Assembly: GCF_018446385.1 (NCBI RefSeq)
Contig: NC_056002.1
Location: forward strand, 27,824,636 to 27,888,635
DNA length: 64,000 nucleotides
Source: Zingiber officinale
Taxonomy: Eukaryota > Streptophyta > Magnoliopsida > Zingiberales > Zingiberaceae
Direction of reading: 5' to 3'
Positions 11,111-23,600 of this stretch are shown piece by piece. Position numbers and translations under genes: made by a program. The notes below the pieces were generated by a model that saw only the letters and a list, made by a program, of their open reading frames with translations, made no database searches and was not told the DNA's origin. Position 1 is the first letter of the stretch; the number at the start of each line of letters is the position of its first letter.

Positions 11111-12935
11111 CAGAGTGAACTGACCGACTCTTTTCTTAATCATACATGCTTGCTCTCAGTCGGCGGATAAGATGCCCTGTTAGAGAAATTAAATTACTAG
11201 AGTTCTCCAGTCAGTCTATAATTCAAGGTTAGCCTGTCTCTCAATGTAAGCCACCAACAGTGTTTGTTCCATGGGCTTGTCTAGGGTCCAAGGACTATGG
11301 AGGAGGTCAATTTGGCTAGATCTTCTACTGTTGGATTTTCTAACGGGAGAATCTTTTGTATAGTTACTTCTTGGAACTTAGCTTTAAGCTTGTCGAATGC
11401 TTCCACATAGAGCTTGAGTGGTTCATTGTTAATCTTAAAATTTCTTAACAATTATTGAGTGGCTAACTGAGAGTCTGAATAAATTAAGACTTAGGTGGTG
11501 CCCACATACTTTGCAGCATGCAAGTCGGCTATCAAGGCTTCATATTCTGCTTTATTATTGGTAACCTGATAATTTAGCCGAATGGGTAATTGCATTCTGT
11601 CCACTTTGGGTGATATCATAAGACTTCATATTCCGCTGCCCTACTGTGTGGATGATTGATCCATATATATCTTTCAAGTTTCTTCTGTCTTGGAGTTTTG
11701 TATTTCTGTTATAAAATCAACTAAGGTCTAAACTTTGATAGTTGCTTGGAGCTGATATTGTATATCATACTCACTGAGATTCGTGGTCCACTTAATCAAC
11801 CTCCTTGAACCCTTCAGGTTGATAAGCACTCGACCCAAGGTGCTATTGGTTAGTATGATGATTGGATGAGAGAGAAAATAATTGTATAACCTCCAAGCAA
11901 CTAAAATCAGTGCATACGCCAACTTCTCGAGTGTGCTGTAATGATACTCGGCACCTTTCAATAAATGATTTAAAAAATATATAGGTTGTTGATATTTCCC
12001 CTCTCGCCTTATCAATACCAACCTGTCTACATGCTCATTAGCAGACAAGTAAACTCACAAAGGCTCACCCGTTATTGGTTTAACAAATATGGGTAGGGTG
12101 GACAAGTAGTTCCTTAACTCCTCGAAGGCTTTGTCGCAATTAGTGTCACATTGGAATTTAGTCGCTCGATGGAGAATCTTAAAAAAAGGCAAACTCCAGT
12201 CTATCGATCTTGATATAAAATGGGATAATGTCGTGATTCACCCAATCAGTCTTTGTGCTTCTTTAAGATTGTGTGGAGCAGTCATGTCTTGTAGAGCTCA
12301 CACTTTACTGGGGGTGGCTTCAATTCCTCACTCGGTCACAATGTAACCCAAGAAACGTCTGCTCTTTTCTCCGAACAGACATTTACTGAGGTTAAGCTTG
12401 AGTCCATACTTTCTTAACGTTTGGCAAGCCTCCTCTACATTTGCACATAGATCCGTCACTCGGAGAGATTTGATGAGTATAACATCCACATAAACCTCCA
12501 TATTTCGCCCTATCTACTTCCGGAGCACTTTGTTTATGAGTTGTTGGAAAGTTGCACCTACATTCTTTAGTCCAAACAGCATAACATTATAGTAGTGAGT
12601 GACTTTAGCGATTATTAGGCTAACATTTTCTTGATCCTCTTGGACGAGCAGGACTTGATGGTAGCCCTGGTATGCATCCAGCATGCATATAAGTTCACAT
12701 CCGGAGGTTGAATCTACCACTTGGTCTATACGAGATAGAGGATAAAAGTCCTTGGGGCATGCCTTGCTGAGGTCTTTGAAGTCGATGCAGACTCACCATT
12801 TATTCCTTGGCTTAGACACCAAAACCACATTTGCAATCCAGCTCGGGAATTGGACTTCCCGAATGTAGCCAGTTTCCAATAGCTTGTCCACCTCCGCTCA
12901 GATGATCTTATTCTGGTCGACCTCAAAGTCTTGTT
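11111..12935 (-). pseudogene. Gypsy element 1 RNase H and reverse transcriptase (decayed)
   Basis: RNase H sequence is readable at 11728-12048 (QQPIYFLNHLLKGAEYHYS, then ILTNSTLGRVL). RT is readable at 12350-12930, including LICMLDAYQGYHQVLL and FGLKNVGATFQQLINKVL. The catalytic YVDD box reads YVDV at 12481-12492, so the second Asp is lost. Several stops and shifts break the frame. The frame runs into the solo LTR inserted at 12936. Confidence 0.85.
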
Positions 12936-13955
12936 TGTAAGGGATCGGTGGCCGACTTGAAGGGGGGTTGGATAGACGGCACCCCCAAATCAATTGCTTC
13001 CTACACTATGTTAGCTTGTGCAGCGGAATAATACAGATAAAACAAACAAGCTAAAGACTAAAGGAAATAACAAGAAAACAAACCGCTAACACATTCGTTT
13101 ACGTGGTTCGGAGATAACTTGCTCCTACTCCACGGCGTGTCCGTAAGGTAGACAATCCCTCAATCCGTCGATGGATTAATCCCCGATAAACTCCGGCTAG
13201 CTCAACCTCCTTGTGGGTGGAGAAACCTCACCACAACTTCAACCAAGACCTCTTGACACACAAAGATCTCTTGAACACAAGAGACTTCTAATTAGACTTT
13301 AACCAAGTCTAATTTCGTCAGGGATAACCAAGCTTCCAAACCTTGGTTATATAGACTGTGGGTTGAAAACCTCGCCTACCAATCGACTGTCAAAACATGC
13401 AGTTGACTGTCTTCTGTGGAAATTCGACCGTTACATCCCAACGGCTCGATACCAGTCGACTGCTAAAACTAGCAGTCGACTGCTCCACATTGGCTGAGCG
13501 AACAGAAGCATTCTGTTCGCTCCCAGTCGACTGCACCAGTCTACTGATAAAACATGCAGTCGACTGGTACTGAGTACATTCTCTCACGGCACTCAGACCC
13601 TCACCCTTACGACTCATTTGACGCTTCCTTCGCAGCCTTGACCTTTTGCCTTCAAGCGTACTTCCTTTTTCGCTCTCGTCCCTCGGATGCATACAAGCTC
13701 ACGGCTCGTCCCCAATGTCATCCTTCATGTATGCCTCGAAGTTGCTTCCCTCGGCCCTTGTCCTTGCTGCCTCATCCACAGCCCCTCGGATGCTCCATCC
13801 TTCACCGAACCTGAAGCCATCAACCTGAGTCACGTGTATCCTGCAGTCGTGTACAACTCAAGTGCACATATCAAATACAAGGGCGAACCTAACTTAAACC
13901 CTTTGCCTAAACACCAAAACACATGGTCCAACGGACCATTGGGATTGCTCCAACA
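12936..13955. mobile_element. Solo LTR-like element (~1.0 kb), copy 1, TSD TTGTT
   Basis: It begins TGTAAGGGAT and ends GCTCCAACA, with TTGTT on both sides (12931-12935 and 13956-13960). Removing it and one TTGTT restores one reading frame of the host gypsy polyprotein (RKQDFEVDQNKII side), apart from one stop that was probably a Gln codon. Inside are GTCGACTG motifs, CAACGGCTCGATACCAG and GTCCCTCGGATG, all shared with the copy at 53910-54896. No coding capacity. It may be a solo LTR or a terminal-repeat element of the same size. Confidence 0.85.
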
Positions 13956-13960
13956 TTGTT

Positions 13961-15575
13961 TTCTCTATTTGATGGGTCGGGCATCTGAATAGACATGAAG
14001 TACGTGCTCCATGATGGAATACGATATGCCCGTGATTTCCTTGGGCATCCAAACGAAGATGTTGCTATTGCGTGTTAAACACACAACAAGCTCAGTTTTA
14101 AGTTCGGGAGCTAGGTTAGCAGCTATCTGGGTAGTGGCCTCTGACTGGCCTGGTTGAATCTGTACTTCCTCATTTTCTTCATAAATAAGTGTCGGTGGCG
14201 CTTCATGAATGGTATTGACTTCCATTTGCTAACTTTTTCGAGCGGCGTTGGCCTCTGTCTTGATGATATCAACATAGCACTTGTGTGCTACTAGTTGATT
14301 TTCTTTAACTTTTTAGACTTGATCGTCCATAAGGAATTTTATTTTTTGGCAGAAGGTTAAAACAACTACTCGGAATTCATTTAGGGGCAATCGACCCAAA
14401 ATGACGTTGTATGCTGAGGGTGCATCCACCGCTATAAAGGTTGATCGGTGCATCCTCATTAAAGGCTCCTCCCCTAGGGATATGGCCATTTTTATTTGGT
14501 CAAGCGGTTGGACTTCGTTACTTATGAAGCCATAAAGTGGTGTCATCATGGGATCGAGCTCGCTCAACTCTATCTATAGCTGCCTAAATGTTTGCCTAAA
14601 AATGATATTGACCGAGCTACCTATGTCAACAAAGATACGATGAATGTTATAATTGGATATAGTATCCTTAATTACTAGGGCATCATCATGGGGTACTTCA
14701 ACCCCATGTAAATCTCTTGACCCGAAACTGATCTTGATGCCTTGCACTTGCTCTTGACTGCAATCGACCATGTGTATTTTCTATTGACGGGCATGCGTCT
14801 TTCTCGCCCAATTGGAGTATCCGTCGGTCGACTCTCTTGTGATCATGCCAATATCTCCTCGGATGGTGTTATTGTGGTTTTCCTCCTACTGCATTGAGGG
14901 GTGCTCCTGATGGATTCGAGCAGGGGCTTGGGCTCGGTCTTCTTGTTGCTGGGGCACCCTTTGGTGTTGATCGGTGCCTTAATATTCTCTTTAGGGTGAA
15001 CCGTTCGACTGTTCATAACGTCAGCGATTAGGAGACGGCGAGTGTCGGTGGAATCCTTGGTTAGCCACCTAAGGTCTCTCTACATTATAATGGTAACAAT
15101 CTTGAGTGTTGTACATCTCTGATTGGTGATATGTGTAGAATCCTGGTGAAGCCCATCTCAGGGGCTCAGGAGATCTTCTTCGCTCAGCCTCCACATGTTG
15201 TACCGCTTGAGGTCGCGACCCTTGATAACGGAGCAGGGGACCTGCTCGGGGTCCCTTATGTGGAAGATGAGGAGGAGTTCGACTCTCTAAAGCGAACGTT
15301 GGAGTGGGCATAGACCTCCTTCTTTCGAGCGGACTGTGCCTCTTCCACATCGATGTATTCGATCGCTTGGCTAAGTAAATGGTCAAAGTTTATGCGAGAC
15401 CTCCTAGTTAGGGAGCAAAAGAAATCATTGTCTAAGAGCCCTTGGGAAAAGGTGCTCACTAGAATTTTCGAGGTGACCGAGGAAACATCCATGGCCACCT
15501 GATTAAACTTCTTGATATAAACCCTGAGCGTCTCCACTATTTGAGCGAAAAGAGGCTCAAAGGAGTTTTGTGGTA
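13961..15575 (-). pseudogene. Gypsy element 1 gag, protease and linker (decayed)
   Basis: From right to left: a gag piece (15256-15575, TLRVYIKKFNQVAMDVSS), a knuckle-like region near 15069-15130 (FYTYHQSEMYNTQDCYHYN), protease (14574-14771, HRIFVDIGSSVNIIF), then a linker with NVILGRLPLNEFR (14313-14567) and the pre-RT segment (13965-14225). The protease Asp-Thr-Gly reads Asp-Ile-Gly. The gag N-terminus is missing beyond 15575, where unrelated repeat DNA starts. Confidence 0.8.
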
Positions 15576-15580
15576 ACAGC

Positions 15581-16058
15581 TGTAAGTACCCCGAATTAGT
15601 TTTGATGTGATCAACCTAATTAAGTTAGGTCCTATGGTGTTTTAACCCATGTGTCTAAGTATGCAAGAACTTAGGAATACAAGAAGTCGAGCAAAAGATA
15701 TTGCGGATGAGAAGGATGGCACGGGAATTGAGTCAACAGACTCGGTATATCTGAGAGACGAGAAGCAGCGGAAGAGTACGTCAGTCGAACGAGAAGGACG
15801 CACACGGTACTTCCGAGGGACGAGAAGCCGAATCGGAAGATTGCTCAAGGGGAGAAGGTCGGAGTTAGGTTTAGGTGAGCTCAACTTTGGATGGCTAAAA
15901 AATCACCCAAGCGACCAGAGCGGAAAACCATACAAAGTCTACTTGAGTTGACTTATCCGAACACCAGTATCCAGGCTCCCGAAGCTGGTCCGAGCACTCA
16001 GACCACCTTGGTGCCAAACAAGAGCCACGTCGAGTGGATCACTTTTGGGTCCATGTCA
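15581..16058. repeat. LTR-like repeat starting TGTAAGTACC, possible TSD ACAGC
   Basis: Gag homology stops at about 15575 and new sequence starts TGTAAGTACCCCG. A candidate end is CCATGTCA at 16058, since ACAGC occurs both at 15576-15580 and at 16059-16063. However, the DNA after 16063 does not resume gag, and it repeats a phrase (TCCCGAAGC) from inside this segment. The boundaries may therefore be wrong and the repeat longer. Confidence 0.35.
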
Positions 16059-16090
16059 ACAGCAGTCCGGGTTCCCGAAGCAGGTTCGGC

Positions 16091-16148
16091 CTACAATTAT
16101 AGGGTGGATGGAGACTCATTTGGGTCACCTTTTTGCCGCCTCCTGATA
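16091..16148 (-). pseudogene. LysM-gene exon 3 fragment
   Basis: These 58 bases match 60496-60553 (exon 3 of the LysM-domain gene in this window) at 51 positions by hand count, in the same orientation. Read on the minus strand both encode RRRQKGD followed by NES-ST: RRRQKGDPNESPSTL here, RRRQKGDANESLSTP in the gene. It is out of context, with stops just beyond, so it is a captured or paralogous scrap. 16149-16393 around it is otherwise unrecognised GC-rich repeat sequence. Confidence 0.7.
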
Positions 16149-16398
16149 ATTACATCTGATCTTGTCTGCTGAGAACTTGCGAGATGAAGCACTGGGCGGC
16201 GATGGGTGATGGCGGATTCTGATACTGATGAACAAGAGATGATCCGAGAAAACCACAGCAAACCTCACTGACACTTGAGGACAAGACAACCGATCTGAGA
16301 AAACCAAAGCGGATCTGATGAATTAAACCTCACAAAAGGGAACTCTGAGGAGATGGCTCCGGGGATCAGCAGAAACTCGACAATCTGGTGGATGAAGT

Positions 16399-18818
16399 TG
16401 TTAGAGTGTATACTAAAAGCCTAGTTTTTTGTAAACATTTATTTTGAAATAAAGAATCACATTGGTCAAATGTCTACATTTATATGATAAGTGTAGTTGT
16501 TCAATTAATTTATATTGTAGATAACATGCTATGTGGTGTCACACACAGAAGATCATGTTATCAGTTTTTTATAAATTATAAACAGTTGCTCACGACTAAG
16601 ATGGATAGCAACAAACCATTGGAGTAGTCGTAGTGTAATTTGGTATTAGTTTATCTTGACTATAAAATTACACTAGTACACTCTGAGTGTATTGAGCAGG
16701 ACCATTTGAGGTAGTTTCTTTTTATACTGACTATATAAAAGAACAATATCTCTGTTATTATAGAAGTGTGTGCTCTTAATCATGATATAATAACAAGCAT
16801 ATATACTTAATATTTATTTCTTTAATTTATCAAAGGGTGTGATTTAGCTCGATAAATCAATAAGCCCGATAAGTTGGGAAATGATATTATTTATATGGTG
16901 TGTTGTTGATTATAAAATGAAATTGTGTCCTAATAATCTAGGTTGATGATGCCCCCTTGAGGAGCTCATAAGGATTGTCATGTAAACCCTGCAGGTGGAC
17001 TTAGTCCAACATGACGATAAGGTTGAGTGGTACTACTCTTGGAGCTAGATATTAATTAATTGAATTTTCAGTAACTCATTTAATTAGTGGGCATTCAATA
17101 TCTTAAACACAGGGAGACTAACACACTCATGATAAGAAGGAGCCCATATAGTAATATGTGATTGGTGCGGTAGTATAATAATAACTCTTTAGTGGAATGA
17201 GATATTATTGATGAACTTGAGTTGGGTGTTCGGGGCGAATACGGGAAGCTCAAGTTCATCAGGAGACCAAAATCAATTCCTCCTCTCGGTCCCTGTCATA
17301 GCCTTTTATTTATAAAGTCTTATACCCATCCATACCCACCTTCTTACCCACCCTTAGGTGGTCGGCCAAGCAAAGCTTGGAGCCCAAGCAAGGGCCGGCC
17401 AAGATAAGCTTTGGATGGATCAAGTGGTGGTCGACCCTAGCTTAGAGCCCAAGTAGGTGGCCGACCACAATAAAATTAAAAGAGATTTTAATTTTAAAAT
17501 CTTTCCTTATGTGGAAGCCATGATTTAAAAGAGAGTTTTAAAATTAAATATTTCCTTTTATAATTTCTACAAAAGATTAAGAGAAATGTTTGATATCTTT
17601 CCTTATTTGTAGTTAAAAGAAAGATTTTAATTTTGGAGAAAACTTTCCTTTTTGTAATCATCCACATGTTTTAATAGAGAGATTTTAATTTATAAAAGTT
17701 TCCTTTTATAACCAACCATGAAGGAAATTTTTAAAGAGAAATTTTTAAAAATTTTCGGAAACAAATTAGGAAGTTTTAATTTTGTGTTTAAAACTTTCCT
17801 AATTAAGAGGACTTGTAGGGGGCGGCCATTAAAAGTATAAAAGGAAATTTTTAATTAAATTTTCCTTTTGTTCATTGGCAAGGGAAAATAAGGAAGTTTT
17901 AATTATGTTTAAAATTTTCCTTAATTGGCAAGACCAAGGAATATAAAAGAGAGGGTAGAGATGCCTCACCTCACAACGCATCTATTATTCCTCTCTTCTA
18001 TTCTTTGGAGGTGGCTGGCCCTCTCTTCCTCTTCTTCTCCTATTCTTCTTTCTTGTGTGGCCAGCGGCATCTTCATCTCAAGGAGTTTGGTTGGTGGCCG
18101 GATCTTGTCAAAGGAAGAAGGAGAGATAGGAGGCTTTGTTTTTTAGCATCCCTTGGAGCTTGGTTAGTGGCCGAAACTTGCTTGGAGAAGAAGGAAGCTT
18201 GGGTGGATTCTCGTCTCGGTAGATCGTCGCCCACACGACGTCTGAGATAAGAAGAGGAATACGATAAAAGATCATGAGGTCTATAAGCTACAGAAGGTAT
18301 AACTAGTTATTAGTTTCCGCATCATAACTAGTTCATCCTTTTGTTTAGATCTTGAAATACCAAACACAAGAGGCTAATGAATCTAGGCTATCGAATTTAT
18401 ATTTTCGTTTTTGTGTTTCTTTTATTTTTTCGAACTTATGATTCGATTGTTCTTATTAGTTAAACCTAGGGTTACTATAAGGAGATTAAATATTGAATTT
18501 CGTTGAAAGACTTTGTCTAGGAAGTGGTGGATGCTCCCATACCCAAGAAGGCCTAGTGTCTCACCATGCTTAACCTGGAAATATTTAATCGAATTTGTAA
18601 CATGAGTGGATTTGGATTAATAATATTAAGCATCATTTTCGATCCAAGTCTAAACCTCTAAGAATAGATAAGTTAATTTGGAATCAATAATGTTAATTTT
18701 TGTTTGCGATTCCAAATTTAATTTCTAAAGAACACAATAGGTTGTTAGAAATGGTTCAGGACTTGTATAAAATTTTTGTATAAGGGAACCGGTACGATAT
18801 TCCGAGTAGCAACCAACA
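16399..18818 (+). mobile_element. Solo LTR, 2420 bp, perfect TSD GAAGT
   Basis: It starts TGTTAGAGTGTATACTAAAA and ends AGCAACCAACA, with GAAGT immediately before (16394-16398) and after (18819-18823). There is no primer-binding site, polypurine tract or retroviral coding sequence inside. ATATAAAAGAGAGG at 17940-17953 is a plausible LTR TATA box for + strand transcription. The left ~700 bases resemble a long LTR type I have seen in many plants; I cannot name the family. Short frames inside are not supported as genes. Confidence 0.85.
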
Positions 18819-20404
18819 GAAGTGATCTAGTCTCCTTGCACACAATGAGACTAACCGACAAAGCGTTAGTGACCTAAGACCGGGGTGGGAATCCCTGGCT
18901 AGGCCCTCCGACACTCAAGTTAGTCTCCGGCGAGAAGAAGAAGTAATGTGGAAGAAGATGAAAATTAGGGTTTGATTCTAATGTAATGCATATGTTTGCG
19001 TACCTTGTCAGTGGAGAAGATTCCCCTTTTATTCCACCTTATCTAACCTCCACAGTCATAAGGTGGACCCCGGTTTGTTAAAGTTTGTTAAGAGATGACG
19101 TAAGCCAAAACTGCAATAATAATAGTTTGAGGAATCTTTTTCATACCCCAGATGTACATTCTTTGTCATTTAGTATACCTGCGGAGAAATCTAGAAGATA
19201 TTTACCGTCAAATTGATTAAGCTGTCATATGATTGTATATTGTTATGGTTCACCTATTATGATTCACCGGTTACATATGCCTGGTTAGTCACGTAAGCTT
19301 ATGTGGCACAAACGTGGAATACATTCGGTCCATAATAATTTTAGTTCTATATTTGATCGATTACTTATACCCGACCAAGACTTCATTATAAATATGTCAG
19401 AAGTCATGTAAGGTTGAAGACCTTTATATCAAATCTACTTCTCACGCTTGACCTATCTAGTGAACCTGGGCGATCACACCTGGCCGCCCAAGATTGATCG
19501 GTCATATGTATGAAGATGCCTTTTCCCTTTAACTCTTCCTTCAGTCGATCGTATGCAATTAAACGCTTCTATGCTCGACCGGTCTATTCGGCCGACCCTA
19601 CCTTATCGACCGAGACTAATCAGTCGGGTGTATATAGGCCTTCAGGATAGCTTAATGCTAAGTGCTTCTACTTTCGATCGGTATCTCATACTCGACTGAT
19701 CTTTGCTCACCGAACTCATATGCTCGGTCGATCTTTGGAGCACGTCCGACCCTACATCATTGACTAAAATCATTTAGTTGAGTCTGTAGAGACACCATTA
19801 TCAGATAACCCTTCCTTCAGCCAGCTGTAGGTTAAGGGTTATATGAGACCAAATGCATCTATGTTCGTCCGATCTATGGAACCCGGTCAGCCTTTATCCG
19901 CCAAGCTTATAGGCTTGATCGGTATATTACGTTCGTTCGATCTTTGTCTATTATGTACAAGGTCAAGAACTTTTACATTCGGTTGACTTTCTATGTTGGG
20001 TTGGTCATGTATGCTCGGTCGAGTGTCCATGCTCGAATGGTCTTCGCTTACCAAACTCATGTACTTGAGCGACCCTGCTATGTCCCAGACCACCCATGAT
20101 TAAACTTTCTTTACATCGGATCTATCCTTTATATCCGACCGACCTAACCTACTTGGTCGGTCTTTTCGGCTGGTCCTACATGCTCGGTCGGTCTTACATG
20201 CTCGGTCGGTCTATCACACCTGACCTATCTCTGTCTGCCATGCATGTAACAACTCCCCTTTGCCGGGTCTAACCTTTTCCGGGCAGTCCCTCCTCTCGCC
20301 CTTTTCAGCCTTCCTCATCTTCGTTATCCTTCTTTCCTTTTCTTGAGAGAAAAAGAGAGTCACCTTATCATAACCCATATCAACATCTAATTTAATAAGA
20401 TGAA
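18819..20404 (-). repeat. Gypsy LTR-like region of element 1
   Basis: The phrase GGCCCTCCGACACTCAAG near 18901 matches GGCCCTCCGACGCTCAAG in the LTRs of element 2, and the sequence around it has similar layout. Further right are many degenerate copies of CGACCGG / GCTCGGTCGG words (19400-20230), typical of an expanded LTR. No coding region is seen. It may be the 5' LTR of element 1; the exact ends are unclear. Confidence 0.45.
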
Positions 20405-20429
20405 TATTATTCAAGAATATTATTCATGA

Positions 20430-20668
20430 GTCTGCACTAGTTGGTATAGTTGGTAACTACATAGGTGGTTACTTCAATAGGTCTTGGGGTCAATTTTCAG
20501 TGGGTGCAAAATTCTCTGTTAGATGTCTGAGCTCCCCATGCAAAGGACCGATGTGGTAGGGCAAAATACCCCCCCCCCCCCCAATGATTTACCTACTTGT
20601 ATCTAGTGGGGGTCGACGATACTAGGTCATCTAGGGTGAGTGTTATCACCTTTTGCCCCCAATAAATG
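20430..20668 (+). mobile_element. Probable tRNA-derived SINE with ~23-bp TSD
   Basis: The segment starts with TAGTTGGTATAGTTGG (A-box-like), followed 20-30 bases on by GGTCTTGGGGTC (B-box-like). It includes a run of 14 C near 20570. It is flanked by near-identical 23-bp direct repeats (20407-20429 and 20669-20691, 21 of 23 matching, ending AATATTATTCATGA). Long imperfect duplications fit target-primed reverse transcription. The flanking DNA itself contains several ATTATTCA words, so part of the repeat could be local. Confidence 0.5.
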
Positions 20669-20691
20669 TTATTCAGAAATATTATTCATGA

Positions 20692-23600
20692 ACATTATTC
20701 ACGAATATAATGAGTTGAACACGTATATATGTTCAAGTTTATTTATTTAGTTTAATAAGTTGTTCAAATTTATTCATTTAATTGATCTTATTTATATTGA
20801 ATGAAAATAAATAAACTTTTATCAAGTCGAATACAAAATTTATTCACGAAGATTCAATTCCTAAGGAGGAGTGGCACCCCTTATTGCTAGCAATCAAAAC
20901 TAATTAGCTCCTTTAATTTCTTATTTTTTATTTAATTTTAAATTGAAAGACAAAACTATTTTAATCACTCATCTTCATTCCTAAAAACCTATCATGTTTT
21001 CCTTATTTTAATTACTCTAAACTCAATAATAATAAATACAAACTATATATCATGTTCACTAATTAATCAACTACGTAATAAATGGAGTAAGATTATAAGT
21101 TCAATAATTGATGAGTGGGACATAATGATCTATTTTGAAAGAAAATTGATATAAATTTGATTTCTCTAATGAATATAAATTCAACAACCAAAATTAAACT
21201 ATTCGATCAGCATATCTCTAGTTTGGTCGATCTTATTTTTTATTGGAGAAGGACATGAACTTCGCTAATGATATGCACATCGCCCATAGGTAAGCATGTG
21301 CAAATGTTATGTAGGAAGGTGGCACTCGAGTAGAAAATCGTTTGGGTAGTCGACTTTACACACATTAATTTAACTAACGACCAAATGATGGGGCATTTCC
21401 ATCTATTTCTATATAAAAGATTACTATAAAAGGAATTATGGCTACTCATCATTTCAATTAGTTTTTTTTCAAAGTTGTAAGGAGATTGAAGGTCTAAGGA
21501 GCGTCGAACTCTTGCCTTGGTCTATATAAACCTTCGGCAACTAAATGAATGGCCAATTCACCGTCTCATCATCAAAACTATAAGCTTGCCAACAAGGTGT
21601 ACCTTTTTCCCAAGTCGAGCACCATGGGTAAAACTCATCCATTTTGATCAGTTTGAGCAACGAACAGATTCCCTTTATAAAAAATTAATTTAATATTATA
21701 CTTGATTTTAGCCAAAGAATCAATAAAAATTTGAGTTATAATATCTCCGACTCAAGGTATTTATAGAAGATTCTCTGTTCGCGGTGTTATAAATCGTAAG
21801 ATGTGGGACTAAAGAGAATTCTAGATTTTTAATTAATGAAAAAAATTTAATAAAACTGAATCTCGAACTCTAGATTCCTGATTGATTAATGAGAAAATTT
21901 CTCAATAATTTTGTTTAATCTTGAATTTTAGATATCTAATTAATATATCTATAGAAATTACTAATAAACCTTAGAATTATTTTTAGTATGAAAAAAAAAG
22001 ATATTTACATAATTTTATTTTGAACTTAAAGTAAGTTAGTTAGTAAAAATCTAGATCCTTAATACAATAGTAAGATAATATCTTATTATATTTTTTATTT
22101 CTAAAATAATTTTATTCAAATGTTATTATAATTGTAACTCCAACTTTGTTGTTAAAACAATGTGAAAGTAAATTGACTAAACTTAATCAAAATTATTATA
22201 AATAAAAAAAATTATATTAAAATATTAAAATTATTTGAACTTAATTAAACTCACTTCAACTTATCAAAATCATATAATATTTTAACCACTAAATTAATAA
22301 AAAAATATTTTAATATAATATTATTTTAGCTATAATAATTATAATTAAACTATAATAAATTTATTTTTATATTATAATAATTATTTTAATATATTATAGT
22401 AATTACAATGATGCTAAAGAGTGGGCAAGTTACATAGGATCGCATATGTTGAATGACAATCGAGCAGGTATAAGACAGTAAATGAATCAAATGTTGATCA
22501 ATAAGTTTGGTGTTCAATTAAATAAAAATTTATTTATGATCATTCAATATACATAAAATTAATTAAATGAACATATTTAAATAGCTTGTGAAATTAAATA
22601 AATAAGCATGAACACCTACATGTTTAACCTATTCATATGTAGGAACAAGGATTATGAATTATATTATATTTATTGTAGTAAAAAGTGATTACGCTCACTT
22701 CAAATGTCTCTTATAATTCGCCCCTAAGTTATGTGAAAAAAGGTAAATCACAAGATTAACTTATAACCAACTGTCGAGTAGCTAAGGAGTGGGATAAATT
22801 TTTTCCCAAAGACATGCACCCATCAGAAATTAATCTCTACTTCATTATAGATGAATTATATTATTTATGAATAATATTCACTTATAAATCATGTTCATCA
22901 ATAAAACTCTTATTGACATGATAAATAATTAGACAAACTTTAAAAATGAACTAATAAATTTGTATTAATAATAAGTTTAAAATATAAAATTTTCAAATAA
23001 TAAGCTTGAGCTGAGAGCTTAATCACATCTAAACAAATAAAACTTGAATCAAACTTTAACTAAGCTCAAGTTCTTAAAAAAAATCAAGTTAAGATTGAAT
23101 AATTATTTTAATGACTTAGTTGATTTAAATTTGATCACATCATGAAATTTGGCTTAGGCTTGTTTATGTTAGTCTTTGTAAAAACGCGATCTTGGATCAT
23201 AGGATCGTACTATCCTATGATTTGGAATATCGAATCGATCCTGGATCGTGTAGGATAATTTTTTTTTTACAGTGGAATCAAAGTAGGATCAGTGAGATCG
23301 ATAAGATCACAGTAGAATCAGTAAAAAGTTTAAGAGGCCATAATTTGTTTACCCAGATTTAATCATGGAACCTATAATATATTAAATCGAAATAGGTTCA
23401 GAGATCTATAGTTGATTATCGGGTGAAACCCGTAACCACCCAATTTCATACAAAAAAATATCATTTAAAGCATTTTGGAATGCCCAAAAGATTTTTAACT
23501 TTTTTATTATCATTTGTACTATTTTATAATTTAGGTTCTTTTTATCTTTTGCAAAGTTAGGATTGGGGTTAGAGTTCTGAAATTATTTAAATATCTATTT

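Larger units (their letters stand above)
9597..20404 (-). mobile_element. Decayed Ty3/gypsy (Tat-type) element 1, interrupted by nested insertions
   Basis: Minus-strand gag, protease, RT, RNase H and integrase pieces run in Ty3/gypsy order from 15575 down to about 10000. The repeats at 9597-9905 and an LTR-like region at 18819-20404 flank them. Insertions interrupt it at 12936-13955, 16399-18818 and possibly 15581-16058. Its left part is cut away by the Sirevirus, so no 3' LTR is seen. Protein similarity to the element at 24-40 kb is clear, but decay is much heavier. The outer limits are approximate. Confidence 0.75.

Noticed and set aside
15581-16063. A complete solo LTR with target duplication ACAGC
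   Set aside because: A 5-bp match alone could be chance, host gag does not resume after it, and similar phrases continue past the proposed end. Kept only as a low-confidence repeat.
17222-18250. Short + strand frames in the 2.4-kb solo LTR
   Set aside because: They lie inside an LTR defined by a perfect target duplication and show no retroviral or other protein motif.
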